Assembly (NCBI GenBank): GCA_015478655.1
Contig: JADMIJ010000002.1
Span: 53,838-117,837 of the forward strand
Origin: Acidimicrobiales bacterium
GTDB taxonomy: Bacteria; Actinomycetota; Acidimicrobiia; Acidimicrobiales; RAAP-2
Direction: 5' to 3'
Length of the DNA: 64,000 bases
Part shown: piece after piece, positions 8,109 through 15,859 of the stretch
How the letters are laid out: each line of letters opens with the position of its first letter
Position numbering within the stretch: position 1 is the stretch's first letter
The notes under the pieces: generated by a model
Told to the model about the DNA's origin: nothing
What the model saw: only the letters and a program-made list of their open reading frames with translations
Databases searched by the model: none
Program-made: the position numbers and the translations under genes

Positions 8109-9628
8109 CCGACGCCGACGGGCCGGAGTCCGAGGCCCTCGACGGTGAGGACCGGGGTGGTCCGCACCGGTCACCCCACCCGCGATGGCCTCGCCGAACC
8201 TCGTTGGGCCCGCTCCGCGGTCGGTGGGCGGTCATCCTTCCCGTGGTCGTGGTGCTGGTCGGAGGTGCGGTGGTCGACGGGCTCTTTCCGGTTTCGTCGG
8301 CTGCGCCGGTGCCCGCCACCGGCGACGGGGTGCTGGTGGCGCCCCCAGACGCCCGTTCGGCGTCGGCATTCTGTGCGGCCGGGACCGGGACGGCCGCCAA
8401 CACGACGATCTATCTGACCAATTCCACGTCCCGGTCAGTGTCCGGAGCGATGACCTCCGTCGGGCTGGCCACCAGCAGCGGAACCGTTCCGACCGTGCGC
8501 CGATCCGTGGTGGCCCCGCCGCTCGGGACCATGGCGGTGAATCCGGCCAGTGGGCTCCCACCGGGCAGCAGCTCGTCCTCCTTCACCTTCACCAGCGGGG
8601 GAGTGACGGTGCGCCAGGTCGTCGGTGGACCCAATGGCTGGAGCACCGCGCCCTGCGCTACGCAGCCCTCTTCCCGGTGGGCCTTCGCCGGGGGGTCCAC
8701 GATGCCCGGGTACGCCCTGACACTCTCCCTGTTCAATCCGGCCGCGTCCGACGCCGCGGTCAACATCTCCTTCTTCACGAGCTCCGGTCTGATCACTCCG
8801 CAGGCGTATCAGGGCTTGACCGTCTCCGCGGGCCAGATGGTGGCGGAGAACGTGGGCGACTTCGTGCAGAACTCCTCGGACATCGCCACGCTGGTGACTG
8901 CTCAGTCAGGGACGGTAGTGAGCACCGAATTCCAGCAGTTGTCCTCAGGATCGAGCGGTGGGCTGTCCCTGCGATTGGGTGCCCCGGCCCTTTCGACGGT
9001 ATGGCGGTTTGCCCAGACGACCAACACGTCGGGGTCGACGGTGACCTTCTACCTGGCCAATCCCACCAGTGCTCCGGTTGCGGCCACCATCGCCTTCGGC
9101 CTGTCCTCCGGCTCGGTCGAGCCCAGGCACCTGGTGGTGGGTCCGCTTTCCGAGTCGGCATTTGTGGCGTCCGGGACGACCGGGGTCCCACAGCAGGTCC
9201 CGTATTCGGTGACCGTCACCGCCTCGGCGCCGATCGTGGCCGGCCGATCGGTCCAGGCTGCGTCCACCGCCTCCCAACCCGTGTTTGGGTCATCTTCGGG
9301 AACGGTGACCGCGGCCGATCGGTGGTTGGTCCCTGGTCCCGGGGTGCCGGCGGCGCCCGGCACCACCGGCGCCACGGTGGAGAGCCTGGCGGTGGCCAAT
9401 CCGGGACCGTCGGTGGCCATGGTGACGGTGGCGGTCCTGGGTGGAGCGCACCCTGTCTCCATGTTCGCTGTCGCCCCCGGTGGGGTGGCCGTGCTCGGAC
9501 CCAAACAGGTCGGCGGTCTCCCCGTGCTCACGGTGTCCTCGTCGCAACCGGTCAATGTGGAAGAGGACAGCGGGCCCACCGGGGCACCCGGTGTGGTGTC
9601 GTCGACAGGATTTCCTTTCGTCGGCTAG
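8090..9628 (+). CDS. DUF5719 family exported protein
   Basis: 512 residues from ATG 8090 (GGGAGGGG upstream); a GTG at 8105 in the same frame, with GGGAGG 8 nt upstream and overlapping the previous stop, is equally plausible. Charged N terminus, then one transmembrane helix (ILPVVVVLVGGAVVDGLF), then a long Ser/Thr/Gly/Val-rich extracytoplasmic region of repeated beta segments such as TTIYLTNSTSRSVSGAMT and VTFYLANPTSAPVAATI. This matches DUF5719, a family encoded beside the large GT2 membrane protein in actinobacteria. Role inferred: an anchored envelope protein working with the upstream glycosyltransferase. No catalytic motif is recognised. Confidence 0.8.
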   Translation: MGGKAVTDADGPESEALDGEDRGGPHRSPHPRWPRRTSLGPLRGRWAVILPVVVVLVGGAVVDGLFPVSSAAPVPATGDGVLVAPPDARSASAFCAAGTGTAANTTIYLTNSTSRSVSGAMTSVGLATSSGTVPTVRRSVVAPPLGTMAVNPASGLPPGSSSSSFTFTSGGVTVRQVVGGPNGWSTAPCATQPSSRWAFAGGSTMPGYALTLSLFNPAASDAAVNISFFTSSGLITPQAYQGLTVSAGQMVAENVGDFVQNSSDIATLVTAQSGTVVSTEFQQLSSGSSGGLSLRLGAPALSTVWRFAQTTNTSGSTVTFYLANPTSAPVAATIAFGLSSGSVEPRHLVVGPLSESAFVASGTTGVPQQVPYSVTVTASAPIVAGRSVQAASTASQPVFGSSSGTVTAADRWLVPGPGVPAAPGTTGATVESLAVANPGPSVAMVTVAVLGGAHPVSMFAVAPGGVAVLGPKQVGGLPVLTVSSSQPVNVEEDSGPTGAPGVVSSTGFPFVG

Positions 9629-9655
9629 GGGCCATTCCCGGAGCCGGACCCGAGC

Positions 9656-10642
9656 TCAACCGTGTTGCCACATCCGGCCTTGGAGGCTGCGGACGCCGGC
9701 GAGGGCGGTCTGGTCCAGCCGGTCCATGTCCTCCTCGTCGATGCTCCAACCGAGAGCCCCGGCGTTCTCCTCGGCCTGGTGCCGGTTTTTGGCGCCGGGG
9801 ATCGGAACGACGCCCTTGGCGATCACCCAGTTCAGTGCGACCTGGCTCGGCAGCTTTCCCCCGTATTTGTCGCCGATCCGCCGCAACTCGTCGACGACGC
9901 CGTCGACGACCGCCATCGGGTGTTTGGAGAAGTTCCGCTTGCCGGGGGGTGGATGGGACGCCGAGTACTTGCCGGTCAGACGACCCTGGCCGATCGGCGA
10001 GTAGGCGAGGGGAAGCACCCCCAGCTCGCGGCAGGCGGCCAGAAGGCCGCTCGTCTCCGGAGATCGTCGCAGCAACGAGAACTCGATCTGATTGGTGGCC
10101 AGGCGCATCCCCCGAGCGCCCAGGGCCTCAGCCATGGAGCGGGTTTCCTTGGCCGAATAGTTCGAGACCCCGACCGCCTTGACCAGGCCCGCCTGGTGGG
10201 CCGCGGCCAAGGCATCGGCCATGGCCGCGTGGGAGCGAAGACTGATGGGCCCGTGGATCTGGTAGAGGTCGACGGCGGGCAGGCCGAGGCGGTCCAACGA
10301 GGCCCGCACGGACTTGACCAGGGAGCCGCGAACCTGCACCTTCCACGGCGACGGCATGAACTTGGTGGCGACCGTGGTGGTGGAGGCCTGTTGGGGGTCT
10401 CCGGCCAGCAACTGGCCGATGATCCGTTCGCTCTCCCCGCCGCCGTACACCTCGGCGGTGTCGAACAATGTGACTCCGGCGTCGATCGAGGCATCCCAGG
10501 CCTCTCGAATCGAGTCACGGGTCAGCGCCGTGTCGTAGCTTCCCATGCCCCACGTTGATCGGTCGCCCCAGGCCCAGGTGCCCACGCCGAGCACCGGTAT
10601 CGACACGTCGGTACCGGCCAACGTGTACCGGTCGGGGGTCAC
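9656..10642 (-). CDS. Aldo/keto reductase
   Basis: 328 residues. A (beta/alpha)8 NADPH-dependent oxidoreductase. The catalytic tetrad is visible: Asp and Tyr in LFDTAEVYGGGESE, Lys in VATKF, and His in LYQIHGP. The C-terminal NADP-binding part reads GVVPIPGAKNRHQAEENAGAL. The closest general type is the AKR11/AKR13-like 'voltage-gated channel beta subunit/YghZ-like' group of general aldehyde or ketone reductases; the physiological substrate cannot be predicted. It is convergent with the DUF5719 gene (27 bp between the stops) and stands alone on the minus strand. Confidence 0.9.
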   Translation of the reverse strand: MTPDRYTLAGTDVSIPVLGVGTWAWGDRSTWGMGSYDTALTRDSIREAWDASIDAGVTLFDTAEVYGGGESERIIGQLLAGDPQQASTTTVATKFMPSPWKVQVRGSLVKSVRASLDRLGLPAVDLYQIHGPISLRSHAAMADALAAAHQAGLVKAVGVSNYSAKETRSMAEALGARGMRLATNQIEFSLLRRSPETSGLLAACRELGVLPLAYSPIGQGRLTGKYSASHPPPGKRNFSKHPMAVVDGVVDELRRIGDKYGGKLPSQVALNWVIAKGVVPIPGAKNRHQAEENAGALGWSIDEEDMDRLDQTALAGVRSLQGRMWQHG

Positions 10643-10783
10643 TCCTGCACGGTACCCGATCTGCCGCCAGCAGGTTCCGGCGTATCGATGGAGATGCTGC
10701 GCATGCCTGTGGGTGATGGTCGTATGACGGAGCCGTGGGCCAAAGCATCGCCGCCCGTCTACACCCGGCGTCGACCGAAGTGC

Positions 10784-10999
10784 CTAGTGCAACTCGACGG
10801 AGATCCGATCATCACCGAGGTCCCGACCCGAGAATTGGCAACCGGCGACCTTGGCCACGCGCATGACCATCTCCGCGTTCGATGCGCTCACGGCCATGTG
10901 GCACGACCCCTGTGTGTTGAGTCGCTCCCACATCACACCGATCTCGAAACCACGGACGAATTCAGGGTCGTCCGTATCAAATCGAAGCTCTGAATCCAT
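10784..10999 (-). CDS. Small conserved hypothetical protein
   Basis: 71 residues, ATG at 10999. Acidic, with a clear helix DPEFVRGFEIGVMWERL followed by a segment SASNAEMVMRVAKVAGCQF and a final strand RISVELH. The composition and phase look like a real protein rather than antisense noise: the two Cys are spread apart and hydrophobics alternate properly. I do not recognise a named family. It lies 140 bp upstream of the aldo/keto reductase in the same direction but appears separate. Confidence 0.55.
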   Translation of the reverse strand: MDSELRFDTDDPEFVRGFEIGVMWERLNTQGSCHMAVSASNAEMVMRVAKVAGCQFSGRDLGDDRISVELH

Positions 11000-11250
11000 G
11001 ACCGGATCATCGTCAAATCGGCGCTGGCCCTTGAGCCTCCTGGTCGACGGGTGCCGGTTTGCCCTCGCTCACGCACCCGTCCAGATTCCTCCCGCCCCTT
11101 CCCGCCCTCGATCGACGCCTGTCGGTCCCTTGCCGTGACCGGTCGGCCCGTGAGGGCGGTAGGACAGGTTGGGTCTCCGACGCCTCGCCACCAGTACCTG
11201 GCTGCGCCCGGGCCCGTCGCCGAGGTGGTCCGTCGTGGACTGCGGCGCGG

Positions 11251-11820
11251 TCAGGTGCTGGAGGTGGTCGACGAAGCCGGGACGACGGTGATGTTGATGG
11301 CGAACTCTCCGGGCTTGAGCCCCGTGCCCTGTGAGGAGGTGGCGGCGGAAACGACCTCCATCGTCCACTGTGAGTTCTTGGCCGTGAACGCCGATCCGGC
11401 CGCGCTGACCGTGGTTGGCGACGAGTTCGCACCCGTCCCTCCGGCGATGGGTGACGACCCGGTCTGGACGTTCGAGATCGTGTAACCCGCCGACTGGACC
11501 TTGGCCTGATAGGCCGACGTCTCCGAGGCCTGGGACCCGGTGACGGCGAATGCCACGTCCCAGGCGTTGTTCGTGCCGCCGCCGGCCAGCACCCGGGAGT
11601 GATCAGGGAGCGGCACGTCGCTGGGGAATCCCGCAGGGAGCTCACCGGTGGCGCCGGAGAAGTTGTGACCGAAGGCGTTGCCGCTCACCCCGTGCTTGGT
11701 GACGTGCAGGCTGCACCCCGAGAGGACGAGGACGCCGGAGGCCAGCGCCAGGACCCAGAGCCGGACCCGGCGGGGGTGGAGCCCGCCCGGCGCCCATCGG
11801 TCGCCCCCCACGGTGATCAC
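11251..11820 (-). CDS. Putative lipoprotein
   Basis: 189 residues if started at GTG 11820, which has GGAGGG six bases upstream; the frame is open to an ATG at 11886 but that has no RBS and the extra residues are not signal-like. The N terminus is basic (HPRRVR), followed by a hydrophobic stretch and a lipobox VLVLSGC, so the mature protein is lipid-anchored at the Cys. The rest is Gly/Ser/Thr/Ala-rich with a GFPSDVPLPDHSRVL segment seen in small actinobacterial lipoproteins of unknown role, and a Thr/Ser tail. It is divergent from the ArsC-like gene. No enzymatic motif. Confidence 0.7.
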   Translation of the reverse strand: MITVGGDRWAPGGLHPRRVRLWVLALASGVLVLSGCSLHVTKHGVSGNAFGHNFSGATGELPAGFPSDVPLPDHSRVLAGGGTNNAWDVAFAVTGSQASETSAYQAKVQSAGYTISNVQTGSSPIAGGTGANSSPTTVSAAGSAFTAKNSQWTMEVVSAATSSQGTGLKPGEFAINITVVPASSTTSST

Positions 11821-12074
11821 GGCACCCTCCAGGTCGTAGCCGCACGGTGACCTGCACTGTGCAATCGCATCTGGCAACCTCCTCATCGTGCTGCTCCCAG
11901 TGGACCGATGCGGTCGTCTTCCCGACGGCCCGCCATCGGTTCAGCCACGGGAGAGCGTACTCAGGGAACTCGAGGGGCACACTGCTGGCCGGATCCCGGT
12001 CGGAAGGGCCACACGGCCGTGTCCATCGGGGTACGTTGACCCGTGCTCTCGCTGCCATCCCCAACGGAGGGTCG

Positions 12075-12467
12075 ATGACCGACGCCTATGCCGACGTGCC
12101 CGGAACCCAGCCAGTGACGATCTTCCACAACCCGGAATGCTCGAAGAGCCGAGGCGCGCTCGAGATGCTCAACGAACGATCCGTCGACTATCGCGTTGTT
12201 GACTACCTCGTCTCGCCGCCCTCCAAGGAGACGCTGGCGATGATCGCCTCCACGTTGGTGGACCCGGTCCCCGAACTCATCAGGACGACCGATGAGAGAT
12301 TCATCGAGCTCGGCGTCGACCCGGACACCTACCGGAGTGCCGAAGAGGTGATCGCGTTCCTCTTCGCCCACCCCGACCTGATGCAGCGGCCCGTCGTTGT
12401 CGCCGGCGATCGGGCCGTCATCGCCCGGCCCACCGAGCGGCTCGCGGAGCTACTCGACGGGATCTGA
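12075..12467 (+). CDS. ArsC/Spx-fold protein (arsenate reductase-like)
   Basis: 130 residues from ATG 12075, chosen because GGAGG lies 5 nt upstream. A thioredoxin-fold ArsC family protein: FHNPECSKSRGALEML holds the N-terminal catalytic Cys in the NPxCSKSR motif, and the family arrangement RPTERLAELL closes the protein. In classical glutaredoxin-dependent ArsC this Cys forms the arsenate adduct and reduces it to arsenite. The three downstream Arg of true ArsC are partly recognisable (LIRTTDE, RPVVV, VIARP). No ars operon genes are nearby, so a YffB-like or general redox role is possible. Confidence 0.8.
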   Translation: MTDAYADVPGTQPVTIFHNPECSKSRGALEMLNERSVDYRVVDYLVSPPSKETLAMIASTLVDPVPELIRTTDERFIELGVDPDTYRSAEEVIAFLFAHPDLMQRPVVVAGDRAVIARPTERLAELLDGI

Positions 12468-12545
12468 GGGTGCTCGCTCGGGGTCGCCCGCCGGGGTCGG
12501 GTGCTGGTGGTCGGGGAGTCCCTCGAGCGGAACCAGGTGGTTGGT

Positions 12546-12551
12546 TACGCT
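12546..12551 (+). promoter_or_regulatory. -10 hexamer TACGCT that selects the AhpD-like start
   Basis: TACGCT ends 7 nt before the ATG at 12559 but only 1 nt before the alternative in-frame ATG at 12553. Leaderless geometry therefore favours 12559 as the true start. Confidence 0.5.
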
Positions 12552-12558
12552 CATGGCC

Positions 12559-13023
12559 ATGGCTGACGAGCGCAACCGGACGTTCGGGTCCTGGCCGGAC
12601 GGCTACCGGGCGCTCCAGCGCCTGAGTGAGGCCGTAAGAGGCTCCGGGTTGGAGCCGGCGCTGATTGAACTGGTCAAGATGCGGGCGTCCCAGATCAACG
12701 GCTGTGCGTACTGCATCGACATGCACTCGAAAGATGCCCGAAAGCAGGGCGAGACCGAGCAGCGCCTCTACGCGTTGAGCGCCTGGCGGGAGGGCCCCTT
12801 CTTCTCGCGGCGCGAACGCGCCGCTCTCGGTCTCACCGAGGCGGTCACCCTCATCGCCCAAGCGGAGATCCCGCACGCCTTGATCGACGAGGTCTCCGCG
12901 GCCTTCGCCCCCGAGGAGCTCACCAGGCTCCTGTATCTCATTGTCGAGATCAACGCCTGGAACCGCCTGGCCATCACGACGGGAAACCCCGTGCCCGGCA
13001 CCTACCATCCCGGCGATCCGTGA
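12559..13023 (+). CDS. Carboxymuconolactone decarboxylase/AhpD-like peroxidase family protein
   Basis: 154 residues. The AhpD-fold active-site motif is complete: INGCAYCIDMHSKDARKQGE, with the redox CxxC pair and the downstream His. Proteins of this size and motif act as alkylhydroperoxidase-like thiol peroxidases or disulfide reductases in the cytoplasm, often coupled to lipoamide. The rest is all-helical, with LTEAVTLIAQAEIP and VEINAWNRLAI typical of the family. It follows the ArsC-like redox protein by about 90 bp on the same strand; both are thiol-redox proteins, which may reflect a shared stress role. Confidence 0.88.
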   Translation: MADERNRTFGSWPDGYRALQRLSEAVRGSGLEPALIELVKMRASQINGCAYCIDMHSKDARKQGETEQRLYALSAWREGPFFSRRERAALGLTEAVTLIAQAEIPHALIDEVSAAFAPEELTRLLYLIVEINAWNRLAITTGNPVPGTYHPGDP

Positions 13024-13212
13024 CAGTGCTCGACCGGGGGTTGCGGGCCAGTGTGGCTACCGCCGGTTTTGAGAATGGTCGGATCTGGGGCGCGACCCCG
13101 AGTGGCAGAGGTCGAGCACCAACCCGGAGTAGCCCGCACCGACCACGATGCGTCCATGGTGATCGAGGGGCCCGGTCCGCCGTGCGCAGTTCTCGGGAGT
13201 CAGTCGCTCCTG

Positions 13213-14181
13213 CTAGTGAGCCGCCAGCACCGTGACGAAATCGCGGGTCCAGCCCACCTGGTACTGGTTGCCGGGGCGGTTCTGACCGGGGATGCCGGCG
13301 ACCAGTGGCGCACCGGGGGTCGGTGCCGTTGCCAGTTGCACCCACTGCGGGTTGATGTCGAGCTGCATCCCGCTGACCACACCTGCGCCGATGAGCGCGT
13401 TGGCCAAGTCGCCAGGAACAGCCCCCATACTTGCCGCGTAGACCAGGTTGCCGGCTGCGTCCTCTCCCAGCGAGCTGCGCGCCACCACCGCGCCGCCTCC
13501 CAGCGTGGACCCCCAGGCGCCGATGTTGGCGATTTGAGCGGCCGGCTGGCCGGCGACGACCAGAGGAGCGAGATTCTGGCGAACACTGGAGACCTGCTCG
13601 TCCGGGACCGGCAGATCACGGCCCCAGACTCCGACACGGGCCAGACCGCTGGTGTCGATGACCAGACTGGCTGTCCCTACCACCAGGGGGATCAGCACTT
13701 GGCCGTTCAGTTCGAATCCGCCGGCACCCGAGTTGGCCTTGAAGCCCCCATTGAACGCGGCAATCAGTATGGACGCCTCATCGGGGCCAATGCTCGATCC
13801 ATTGTCGCGAAACACAGTCGCCGCCCCGGTCGGTGGGTCCGAGCTGCCCACGTGGAGGCCGAACCGCGTCTGCCCGGCCCGGAACCGGAAGACGGTGACG
13901 ACGTGGCCGGTCGCTTCGGTGACCGACTGGGTGTCCACGGCGATGGCGCCATTGACCGTCGACACCGGCGTCCACCCCGGCTGCTCGGTCGTGGTCGTGG
14001 TCGTCGGGGGGATCGTCGTGGTGGGCGCGGCCTCGGTGGTGGTCGGCGATTGGACGCTGCTGTGCGACATTGTCGAACAACCGGCCGACACCGCGCCGCT
14101 CACGATGAGGAACAGCGCCGCCCAGGTGGTGGGTAACCGGAAGGCATGGATCCTCGATGGAAGCGCCCTCGGTGGCGTCAC
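13213..14181 (-). CDS. Secreted phosphodiester glycosidase (NAGPA domain) family protein
   Basis: 322 residues from GTG 14181; the frame is open further upstream, but that part overlaps the preceding hydrolase gene and is Pro/Arg-rich shadow sequence. The N terminus has a hydrophobic signal ending in a lipobox-like VSAGC, then a Thr/Pro-rich linker (TTTIPPTTTTTT) of the kind that spaces surface proteins from the membrane. The domain after it carries AAFNGGFK, GVWGRD, VRQNLAPLV, GAWGSTLGGG and GMQLDINPQW, the pattern of the NAGPA/phosphodiester alpha-N-acetylglucosaminidase family. It probably cleaves a phosphodiester-linked sugar in the envelope; substrate unknown. Confidence 0.8.
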   Translation of the reverse strand: MTPPRALPSRIHAFRLPTTWAALFLIVSGAVSAGCSTMSHSSVQSPTTTEAAPTTTIPPTTTTTTEQPGWTPVSTVNGAIAVDTQSVTEATGHVVTVFRFRAGQTRFGLHVGSSDPPTGAATVFRDNGSSIGPDEASILIAAFNGGFKANSGAGGFELNGQVLIPLVVGTASLVIDTSGLARVGVWGRDLPVPDEQVSSVRQNLAPLVVAGQPAAQIANIGAWGSTLGGGAVVARSSLGEDAAGNLVYAASMGAVPGDLANALIGAGVVSGMQLDINPQWVQLATAPTPGAPLVAGIPGQNRPGNQYQVGWTRDFVTVLAAH

Positions 14182-14236
14182 GAGCGGTGAGCCTACGAGT
14201 CCGGCACTCTCGGGTGGTGTCGCCCTCCGAGTTGGT

Positions 14237-15136
14237 CTAGGCGGGGTCGGGGCGGGTTGGGGCGGCGCCGACCTCGGGGCTGGTCCAGAGGTCCCGGAGC
14301 TCCTGGTTGAAAGCCGCCGGCCGTTCCATGGGGAAGAAGAGCTTCGCCCCCTCCAGCCCGACCCGACGCACGGTGCCAGGGATGGTCGTCGCCAGCCATT
14401 CACCCCAGGATGTATCGAAGAATTCGTCGTCCGTCCCCCAGACGATCAGGGTCGGAGACCGGAAATCGGCCAGGTCGTCCCGGATGGCCACCGTCACGCG
14501 GTTGTCCATGCCGGCGACGTAGGTCTGGATGGCGGCGGCCCGGGCGTCCGAGCTGCCGATCGGGCCGAAGAATCCCGCGATCACCTCGTCGGAGAGGTCC
14601 TCGGGATGCTCGAATCCCGAGGACAGCGAAGCCCGTGCGCTGTCCGGGTCGGCGGCCAGGGCCCTGAGGGCGGCGACCAGCTCGCCCTGGCGGGCCAGGT
14701 CGACGATGGGAGCGAAGGCAGCGGGCGGCCAGTTGTCGTGGGTGTCGCAGTTGGTCAACGTCAGGGTTCTGATCCGACCGGGGATCCTCGTTGCCACCAG
14801 CTGGGCCACGGCCCCACCGCTGTCATTGCCGACGAGATCCACCGTGTCGAGGTCGAGGGCGTCCAGGAAGGCCACGATCATGTCGGCCTGGAGGCTCATG
14901 GTGAGGTCCTCGGCCCCGAGGTAGACGCTCCCGCCGTGGGCCAGGAGGTCCACCGCCAGGCATCGTCGCAGATCCGCGAGGCCTTCGAGTTGGTGATGCC
15001 AGAGGTCTGCGTTGAGAAAGACGCCGTGGAGGAACACCGCCGGGGGGCCGTTCCCGGCCTCGATGTAGGAGACGTCACCGAACTCGGTCGCCACGGCCCG
15101 TCGAGCATACATACTAAGGGTGGGTGAAATACTCAT
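14237..15136 (-). CDS. Alpha/beta hydrolase with Asp nucleophile (haloalkane dehalogenase/epoxide hydrolase-like)
   Basis: 299 residues from ATG 15136, with TATAGT 8 nt upstream on the minus strand (leaderless); ATG 15112 is the alternative. The oxyanion motif is HGVF, and the nucleophile elbow reads VGNDSGG, placing Asp where Ser normally stands, as in dehalogenases and epoxide hydrolases. An acid residue is present in VWGTDDEFF. The usual catalytic His near the C terminus is not seen: the equivalent segment reads GLEGAKLFFPMERP. Either a different residue acts or the enzyme has an altered mechanism. It is divergent from a TetR regulator with a shared palindromic operator, suggesting ligand-controlled expression. 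Confidence 0.82.
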   Translation of the reverse strand: MSISPTLSMYARRAVATEFGDVSYIEAGNGPPAVFLHGVFLNADLWHHQLEGLADLRRCLAVDLLAHGGSVYLGAEDLTMSLQADMIVAFLDALDLDTVDLVGNDSGGAVAQLVATRIPGRIRTLTLTNCDTHDNWPPAAFAPIVDLARQGELVAALRALAADPDSARASLSSGFEHPEDLSDEVIAGFFGPIGSSDARAAAIQTYVAGMDNRVTVAIRDDLADFRSPTLIVWGTDDEFFDTSWGEWLATTIPGTVRRVGLEGAKLFFPMERPAAFNQELRDLWTSPEVGAAPTRPDPA

Positions 15137-15150
15137 AGTATGTGACTATA
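15109..15150. promoter_or_regulatory. Divergent promoter/operator for TetR gene and hydrolase
   Basis: Two overlapping inverted repeats lie between the genes: ACATACTA (15109-15116) with TAGTATGT (15136-15143), spaced by 19 nt, and the tight palindrome ATACT-CAT-AGTAT (15129-15141). ATACT half-sites thus occur three times. The right-hand half-sites overlap TAGTAT (15136-15141), a possible -10 for the TetR gene, and lie next to TATAGT (15150-15145, minus strand), a -10 for the hydrolase. This is the expected layout for TetR autorepression plus hydrolase control. Confidence 0.6.
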
Positions 15151-15162
15151 AGATCAAGGGTG

Positions 15163-15786
15163 ATGGCTGTCAAGAGCCGCCGGGAGGAGTACGCCGAGAC
15201 CACTCGGGCCGCCATCGTGCAGGCGGCCGTCGAGGAGTTCGCCTCTGAGGGGTTCGCCAAGAGCACCATGGACAACGTGGCCCAGGCGGCACGGGTCACC
15301 AAGGGTGCCGTCTACCACCACTTCACGGACAAGGCCGAGCTGTTCGAGGCGGTCTTCGTGGTGATGGAAGAGCGGCTGCTGGCCAGGGTCACTGCCGGAG
15401 TGTCCGGAATCGACGATCCCTTCGAGCTCATGGCGACCGGCGTCGATCTTTTCCTGGCCGAATGCTGCGAAGCCGACTTCCGCCGCATCGCCGTCCAAGA
15501 AGCACCCGCGGCACTGGGTTGGGCCCGGTGGAAGGAGATCGAGGAGCAGTACTTCCTCGGTCTGGTGGCCGGCTCGCTCGATGCCCTCGCCCAGGCCGGG
15601 GTCATCGCTCCCCCCTCCGGCGACCTCACGGCCCGGATGTTGCTGGCGGCCATGTCGGAGGCAGGGTTGGCCGTCGCCGCCTCGCCCCGACCGGCCGCCG
15701 AGCGCCGTCGCGCCGGCGCCCTCGTGATGCAGTTCGTGAGCGGTCTGCAAGACCATTCGCCGCCGGCACCGCGGGCCGACCCCTGA
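15163..15786 (+). CDS. TetR/AcrR family transcriptional regulator
   Basis: 207 residues from ATG 15163 (AGGG upstream); a GTG at 15142 in frame would lie inside the operator and is less likely. The N-terminal helix-turn-helix is typical: TTRAAIVQAAVEEFASEGF, then STMDNVAQAARVTKGAVYHHF. The C-terminal domain (about 50-207) is the variable ligand-binding and dimer domain, with a mid-domain FRRIAVQEAPAALGWARW seen in a common actinobacterial TetR subgroup. It presumably represses itself and the divergent alpha/beta hydrolase; the inducer is unknown but may be the hydrolase substrate. Confidence 0.9.
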   Translation: MAVKSRREEYAETTRAAIVQAAVEEFASEGFAKSTMDNVAQAARVTKGAVYHHFTDKAELFEAVFVVMEERLLARVTAGVSGIDDPFELMATGVDLFLAECCEADFRRIAVQEAPAALGWARWKEIEEQYFLGLVAGSLDALAQAGVIAPPSGDLTARMLLAAMSEAGLAVAASPRPAAERRRAGALVMQFVSGLQDHSPPAPRADP

Positions 15787-15859
15787 CACAGGTCGACACG
15801 TTCCCGACGGTCGGGGCGGTGCCTATCCGAGTGGTTGCGGCGGCGTGTCCGGGCCGCCA

